DNA from: EX4484-217-1 sp964496035
Lineage (GTDB): Archaea > Thermoproteota > Thermoprotei_A > EX4484-217-1
DNA: 35,006 nucleotides
Direction: 5' to 3'
NCBI GenBank assembly: GCA_964496035.1
Contig: CAZBXI010000010.1
Location: 1 to 35,006, forward strand
Positions within the stretch are counted from its first letter, which is position 1. Every line of letters begins with the position of its first letter. Position numbers and translations under genes: made by a program. Shown piece after piece: positions 31,729 to 35,006 of this stretch. A model generated the notes under the pieces. The model searched no databases and was not told the origin of the DNA. It was given only the letters and a program-made list of their open reading frames with translations.

Positions 31729-31845
31729 CTAAGATTTTGTTTCTCTCTCCTTCTCAGTATGTGTGTAGTATGTATCTAAAATTATCGCTATTAACAGTAG
31801 GAAAGCTAAAGCTATCGTTATGGGAACGAACAATCGAGCGTACAC
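31729..31845 (-). CDS. Small single-pass membrane protein, 38 aa
   Basis: Short frame from a GTG at 31845 to TAG at 31729-31731. It reads MYARLFVPITIALAFLLL and continues hydrophobic to LDTYY, then a charged tail (THTEKERETKS). One membrane helix with a hydrophilic C-terminus is clear. It ends 15 nt before the Elf1 ATG on the same strand. Too short for homology recognition by eye. Coding status rests on the membrane-helix pattern and operon-like spacing. Confidence 0.5.
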   Translation of the reverse strand: MYARLFVPITIALAFLLLIAIILDTYYTHTEKERETKS

Positions 31846-31884
31846 CTAGAACTTTTCATAATGTTTAAAGTATTAAAACTTTCA

Positions 31885-32322
31885 CTACCTCCCTAAAAGA
31901 ATCCTCACCAGTGTTGGGCTGTACCCATATTTTTCAATTTCACTAAGTATTTTTTCTTTCTCCGCCAATGTGATATCCCTTGTGCTCCTATATTTCTCAT
32001 AGACTTCAGCTATAGCTTGAACAACCAAATGGTAGCATGCAGGTACCATTCTTCTTTCAACAACATTTATTAGAAAGTCCAAGCATGAACAATATACTTC
32101 GGGTATGATTAAATAGACTTCATTTTTGCCCAGGTAAAACCACAAAACTTCTCCATTAATTACATGACATTTAACGACCCTATTTTCATGAATTCCCTCT
32201 TTGACTCTTGCAGCTCTATGATCTCCAAGAATAGGTTTTATGTACGAGACAATGTTATCTATTCCGTATTTCCTGACTTGTTCTTTAACGTTCTTTAAGA
32301 ATGCTAAAGTTTTCTCGCTCAT
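31885..32322 (-). CDS. SWIM zinc-finger protein
   Basis: A 145-aa archaeal SWIM-domain protein. The zinc motif CxCx(n)CxH is visible as YCSCLDFLINVVERRMVPACYH near the centre, after a beta segment (RVVKCHVINGEVLWFYLG). A helical C-terminus follows (AEKEKILSEIEKYGYSPTLV). SWIM domains bind DNA or protein; some act in recombination (Shu2-type), but I cannot assign that here. Its ATG overlaps the rpiA stop by 4 nt, so it is the second gene of an rpiA operon. Confidence 0.8.
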   Translation of the reverse strand: MSEKTLAFLKNVKEQVRKYGIDNIVSYIKPILGDHRAARVKEGIHENRVVKCHVINGEVLWFYLGKNEVYLIIPEVYCSCLDFLINVVERRMVPACYHLVVQAIAEVYEKYRSTRDITLAEKEKILSEIEKYGYSPTLVRILLGR

Positions 32323-33017
32323 CGTCTAAGCACTTCCACTCTATCAGGATAGCCGACTATGATTTCGTCGGCTAAATTCACAAACAACCCTGTTTCCACG
32401 ACTCCTGGAATACTCTTCAACTTCAATTCAAGACCGGAAGGGTCTATTGCTTTCACGTAAAGATCTATTATGATGTTACCTAAATCAGTAACTATGGGGC
32501 CATCTTTACCTATTTTAGCATACCTTATTTTAGGGTTCAAGCTCATTTTCTTAAGTTCTTCGTAAACGTAGGAGGCAGCGTAAGGTATTACTTCTACAGG
32601 TATTGGTTTTTTAGAGCCAAGAACATTTACAAGCTTTGTGTAATCCACTATGAAGATTGCTTTCTTAGAGAAATATGCTAGTATTTTCTCCATAAGTAAG
32701 GCTGCTCCTCTACCTTTCACCATGTTCAGATTTTTATCTACTTCATCAGCTCCATCTATATATATTTCAGGCTTTATGCTTGTAAAGTAGCTAGGTACGA
32801 CCTTAAAGCCTAGTTTAGATAACTTTATCATAGTATCGTAAGAGGATGCTAAGTATGTTTTCCGTTTAAAAACATCTCTTTCTCTGGACATTTTCTCTAA
32901 CACCTTAAGAACTGTTGAACCTGTTCCTACGCCTATTACTTCTGCATCATAAACACGTTCTATAGCCTTTTCAGCCGCTTTCTCCTTAGCTTTTTCCACA
33001 TTAATGGTTTCAACCAA
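32319..33017 (-). CDS. rpiA: Ribose-5-phosphate isomerase A
   Basis: Interconverts ribose-5-phosphate and ribulose-5-phosphate. 232 aa, normal length. Motifs: GVGTGSTVLKVLE, KTYLASSYDT, YIDGADEVDKNLNMVKGRGAAL, EKILAYFSKKAIFIVDYTK, PIPVEVIPYA and GVVETGLFVNLADEIIVG. The TTG at 33017 has GGGAG 7 nt upstream and starts just before the conserved helix (EKAKEKAAEKAIERV). The frame stays open further upstream only because it runs through the tRNA-Pro gene. Provides pentoses for nucleotides in archaea lacking the oxidative pentose pathway. Confidence 0.93.
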   Translation of the reverse strand: MVETINVEKAKEKAAEKAIERVYDAEVIGVGTGSTVLKVLEKMSRERDVFKRKTYLASSYDTMIKLSKLGFKVVPSYFTSIKPEIYIDGADEVDKNLNMVKGRGAALLMEKILAYFSKKAIFIVDYTKLVNVLGSKKPIPVEVIPYAASYVYEELKKMSLNPKIRYAKIGKDGPIVTDLGNIIIDLYVKAIDPSGLELKLKSIPGVVETGLFVNLADEIIVGYPDRVEVLRR

Positions 33018-33091
33018 TATTGTCTCCCACTTAATAGAAACTATGTTTTGAAAGAAAAATAAACTATGTGTTAAAAATCCTTGGTATTTTA

Positions 33092-33214
33092 TGGTGGGCC
33101 CGCGGGGATTTGAACCCCGGACCACGGGGATTTCCGCCCTAATGTGGAAGGTCCCGAGTCGGGTAGCCTTTCTCGGCTATACCCCGCATCCTAGCCAGGC
33201 TAGACCACGGGCCC
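33092..33214 (-). tRNA. tRNA-Pro(CGG) with two introns and a 5-nt middle exon
   Basis: Minus-strand tRNA with encoded CCA: acceptor GGGCCCG/CGGGCCC, T arm CGGGG-TTCAAAT-CCCCG. Three exons: 33181-33214, 33153-33157 (TCGGG) and 33092-33130. Intron 1 (33158-33180, 23 nt) sits at 32/33, with central helix CGGG/CCCG, bulges GTA and ACT, and an inner stem TAGCC/GGCTA. Intron 2 (33131-33152, 22 nt) sits at 37/38, with central helix TTCG/CGGA, bulges GGA and AAT. Intron 2's helix uses bases joined by removal of intron 1, so intron 1 must go first. The spliced loop is TTCGGGT, anticodon CGG. Confidence 0.9.
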
Positions 33215-33313
33215 TCCTTTCCACCAGAAGTGGTTTATTATGTTCTGGAGTTATAAGGTTTTATTTGTGAGCTAAAATAGTATATATAGTATTAATGTTA
33301 GAGCTATATTGCG

Positions 33314-34033
33314 GTGCTATTTTTGGTTACAAAATTCATCATAGATTCCGTTGCTAGGAGAATTGCTGGCGATATTGTTTGGAGTAGGAATCCAGGAAAC
33401 GCTATGAGAAAATGGAGGGAAATGTTTAGGGTTTCACAGGTTGAAGTAAGCCGTAATATGGGTGTTTCTCCAAGCGTTATTAGCGATTATGAAAAAGGTA
33501 GAAGAACGCCCGGGTCAATGTTCATTAAGAGGTTCGTGGAAAGTCTGCTTTCCATAGATGAAAATAGAGGATGGATTGTAGTTAAGAAGCTCGCTAAATC
33601 AATGAATATTCACTTGGACAGTATTGAAGATATGTGTGAATTCGAAAAACCAATACATGTCACCGAATTCATAAAGCTTGTTAAGGGGAAGCTTCTAACA
33701 CCTTCAGACTACGGAAAAGTAATCTACGGATATACTGTTCTTGACAGTATTAAAACTATACTTTCACTTACAGGTAACGAGTTTTACCAAATAATGGGAA
33801 TGACTAGTGAAAGAGCTTTAATATTTACAAGGGTTACAGCAGGAAGATCGCCTATGGTTGCTGTTAGAACATCGCCCCTAAAACCGGCTGCTGTTGTTTT
33901 GCATGGGCCTAGGAAAGTTGATGAGCTAGCAATAAAACTTGCTGAACTTGAGAAAATACCTCTTATTCTCTCTTTACATAGAACAGTTAGGGATATTATA
34001 AAGTCTCTAAGAATTATTTGCGAAAAAACATAG
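33314..34033 (+). CDS. XRE-family HTH regulator with C-terminal archaeal domain
   Basis: A 239-aa archaeal transcription regulator. Helix-turn-helix at about residues 31-65 (RKWREMFRVSQVEVSRNMGVSPSVISDYEKGRRTP). The C-terminal half is a conserved alpha/beta domain (LLTPSDYGKVIYGYTVLDSI, ERALIFTRVTAGRSPMVAVRTSPLKPAAVVLHGP) ending with LILSLHRTVRDIIKSLR. The target is unknown. GTG at 33314 used; the TTG at 33323 is an alternative. It faces away from tRNA-Pro and ends 5 bp from the NAC gene's stop. Confidence 0.85.
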   Translation: MLFLVTKFIIDSVARRIAGDIVWSRNPGNAMRKWREMFRVSQVEVSRNMGVSPSVISDYEKGRRTPGSMFIKRFVESLLSIDENRGWIVVKKLAKSMNIHLDSIEDMCEFEKPIHVTEFIKLVKGKLLTPSDYGKVIYGYTVLDSIKTILSLTGNEFYQIMGMTSERALIFTRVTAGRSPMVAVRTSPLKPAAVVLHGPRKVDELAIKLAELEKIPLILSLHRTVRDIIKSLRIICEKT

Positions 34034-34037
34034 CAAA

Positions 34038-34400
34038 TTATCCTTCCTTTCTAGCTTCTAGAAGAAGAATTGCAGCTGCTATATCTCCTTCGGCTTCTAT
34101 AAGAGCTTTCCTAGCTTCCTCCTTAGAAACACCTGCCTGTGAAGCTACAAGCTCTACATCTTCTTCAGGGATTTCTAAAACTCTCTTCTCTTCCTCTCTT
34201 TTCTCCTCTCTTATTTTACCAAATACCTGAACTACAGTATCGCCTGTTCGCATAGTCATAACAAGTACTTGAGGGTTTTCAACAATGTAGTTTCTATCTT
34301 CGGTTTCTATAACGACCCTTGAAACGTTCTCTATGGGCTTCATTTCCATACCTAGTCTTCTCATAAGCCTCCTTAATTCTCTAGGTGATAAGCCTCTCAT
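34038..34400 (-). CDS. Nascent polypeptide-associated complex protein (NAC-alpha)
   Basis: A 120-aa archaeal NAC. The N-terminal ribosome-binding/NAC part has SPRELRRLMRRLGMEMKPIENVSRVVI, then NPQVLVMTMRTGDTVVQVFGK. The C-terminal UBA domain is ELVASQAGVSKEEARKALIEAEGDIAAAILLLE. A charged linker (REEKREEEKR) connects them. Forms homodimers at the ribosomal exit tunnel and shields nascent chains. It is divergent from the beta-CASP nuclease gene with 133 bp between starts. Confidence 0.95.
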   Translation of the reverse strand: MRGLSPRELRRLMRRLGMEMKPIENVSRVVIETEDRNYIVENPQVLVMTMRTGDTVVQVFGKIREEKREEEKRVLEIPEEDVELVASQAGVSKEEARKALIEAEGDIAAAILLLEARKEG

Positions 34401-34533
34401 ATCTTATCCCACCATTACATAGTTGTGTACTTTCCTTATATTTCATATTTCTCCCGGATAGTAAGGATAAAGCTTATAACTACTAAACAATGTACGTATT
34501 CAAAGAAACCGAATAAGTAAAATGTGAGAAGAT

Positions 34534-35006
34534 ATGGCAAAAATAGTCTTAGAGATCCTTGGTGGAGGTAGGGAAGTAGGTAGGCTCTCAGTATTTGTCA
34601 GACCGGGGAATAGTGATAAAGGAATTCTTTTAGATTGTGGAATAAATTTTGATGAACAAGGAAATCCTCAACTACCCCTATACGTGCCTCCTAGGAATGT
34701 AAAGGCGGCTGTACTTACACATGCACACCTAGACCACACAGGGGGTTTACCGCTATACTTCGTAACGTTAAGTTTCCCTGTACTTTCAACAAGCATAACC
34801 AAAGCTATTTTGAGACCACTAATGAACGACTTTCTACATATATCCGGGTATTATTTACCCTTCGAATATGAAGAAGTTGCTAAAATGCTTAGGAATATAA
34901 AAACGGTAAATTATGGAGATATTGTTGAAGTAGACAACTTCACATTAGAGTTTGTAAATGCCGGCCACATACCAGGAAGCATGTCGGTAATATTACATGC
35001 AAATTC
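34534..35006 (+). CDS. Metallo-beta-lactamase/beta-CASP ribonuclease, 3'-partial
   Basis: Start of a beta-CASP family RNase, cut by the end of the window after about 157 residues. LEILGGGREVGRLSVFV at the N-terminus, then LLDCGINFDEQG, AAVLTHAHLDHTGGLPLYF (metal motif HxHxDH) and FVNAGHIPGSMSVIL, the third metal-binding motif. No KH domains precede the nuclease core, so it resembles the shorter archaeal aCPSF2/RNase J-like group, not aCPSF1. RNA 3'-end processing or decay is likely. ATG at 34534 with GAGAAGAT just upstream. Confidence 0.88.
   Translation, partial: MAKIVLEILGGGREVGRLSVFVRPGNSDKGILLDCGINFDEQGNPQLPLYVPPRNVKAAVLTHAHLDHTGGLPLYFVTLSFPVLSTSITKAILRPLMNDFLHISGYYLPFEYEEVAKMLRNIKTVNYGDIVEVDNFTLEFVNAGHIPGSMSVILHAN

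Noticed and set aside
33018..33125. N-terminal extension of ribose-5-phosphate isomerase to 33125
   Set aside because: It runs into the tRNA-Pro 3' end; the TTG at 33017 has a ribosome binding site and matches family length.
33215..33240. CCACCAGAAGTGG palindrome upstream of tRNA-Pro as another ORB site
   Set aside because: The dyad lacks the TCCAGTGGA core and there is no G-string; a single weak dyad is not an origin.

Overview
The window is archaeal and most likely from a (hyper)thermophilic member of the Thermoproteota/TACK group. The evidence is Orc1/Cdc6 with origin recognition boxes, RNase P RNA, GGGP and CDP-archaeol synthases, the archaeal mevalonate branch (aconitase X plus a UbiD-like decarboxylase), Sec61-beta, NAC, Elf1, TiaS, FAU-1, UPF0147/UPF0148 and bulge-helix-bulge tRNA introns. 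Coding DNA is AT-rich, while the structural RNAs have nearly all-GC stems, which fits growth at high temperature. Genes are densely packed, often overlap by about 4 nt, and use TTG/GTG starts. I see no CRISPR array, prophage or insertion sequence.

Layout. 1-4.65 kb holds three secreted or surface proteins (subtilisin-like protease, L-type-lectin-like protein, GH99-like protein) plus KptA and an EamA permease. All three secreted genes carry frameshifts, mostly at homopolymers, so sequence error is as likely as decay. 4.7-8.7 kb: V4R protein, CarS, a RadB-like ATPase, a RuvC-fold protein and a Clp1-type kinase. 8.7-12.2 kb: archaeal mevalonate genes and thymidylate kinase. 12.2-18.2 kb: UPF0148, UPF0147, FAU-1, tRNA-Leu, a stand-alone RAM domain, intron-containing tRNA-Ser, spermidine synthase, endonuclease dU, Orc1/Cdc6 and tRNA-Ala. 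18.4-21.5 kb: a cysteine-containing unknown, RNase P RNA, Tsr3, a second RAM protein and TiaS. 21.5-22.7 kb: an initiator tRNA-Met gene cut in two by about 1.08 kb that encodes a LAGLIDADG endonuclease. 22.7-27.8 kb: a TadA/TadC-type pilus or secretion pair bracketed by two paralogous coiled-coil proteins; a 100-N assembly gap lies in tadC. 28.69-28.88 kb: a probable chromosomal replication origin, two inverted ORB elements around an AT-rich core. 28.9-35 kb: HTH-CBS regulator, ZPR1-like protein, Sec61-beta, MazG, an Elf1/GGGPS operon with a tiny membrane protein, SWIM protein, ribose-5-phosphate isomerase, tRNA-Pro with two introns and a 5-nt middle exon, HTH regulator, NAC, and the start of a beta-CASP ribonuclease.

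The most remarkable object is the interrupted initiator tRNA. A 12-bp perfect GC-rich helix joins the two halves. A T-run follows the 5' half, and a TATA-like box sits about 30 nt before the 3' half's helix strand. It can be read as a homing-endonuclease-bearing tRNA intron or as a nascent split (trans-spliced) tRNA. I could not draw a canonical bulge-helix-bulge at its junction, so the exact splice points remain open. The second highlight is the ORB-flanked origin about 11 kb from the orc1/cdc6 gene.
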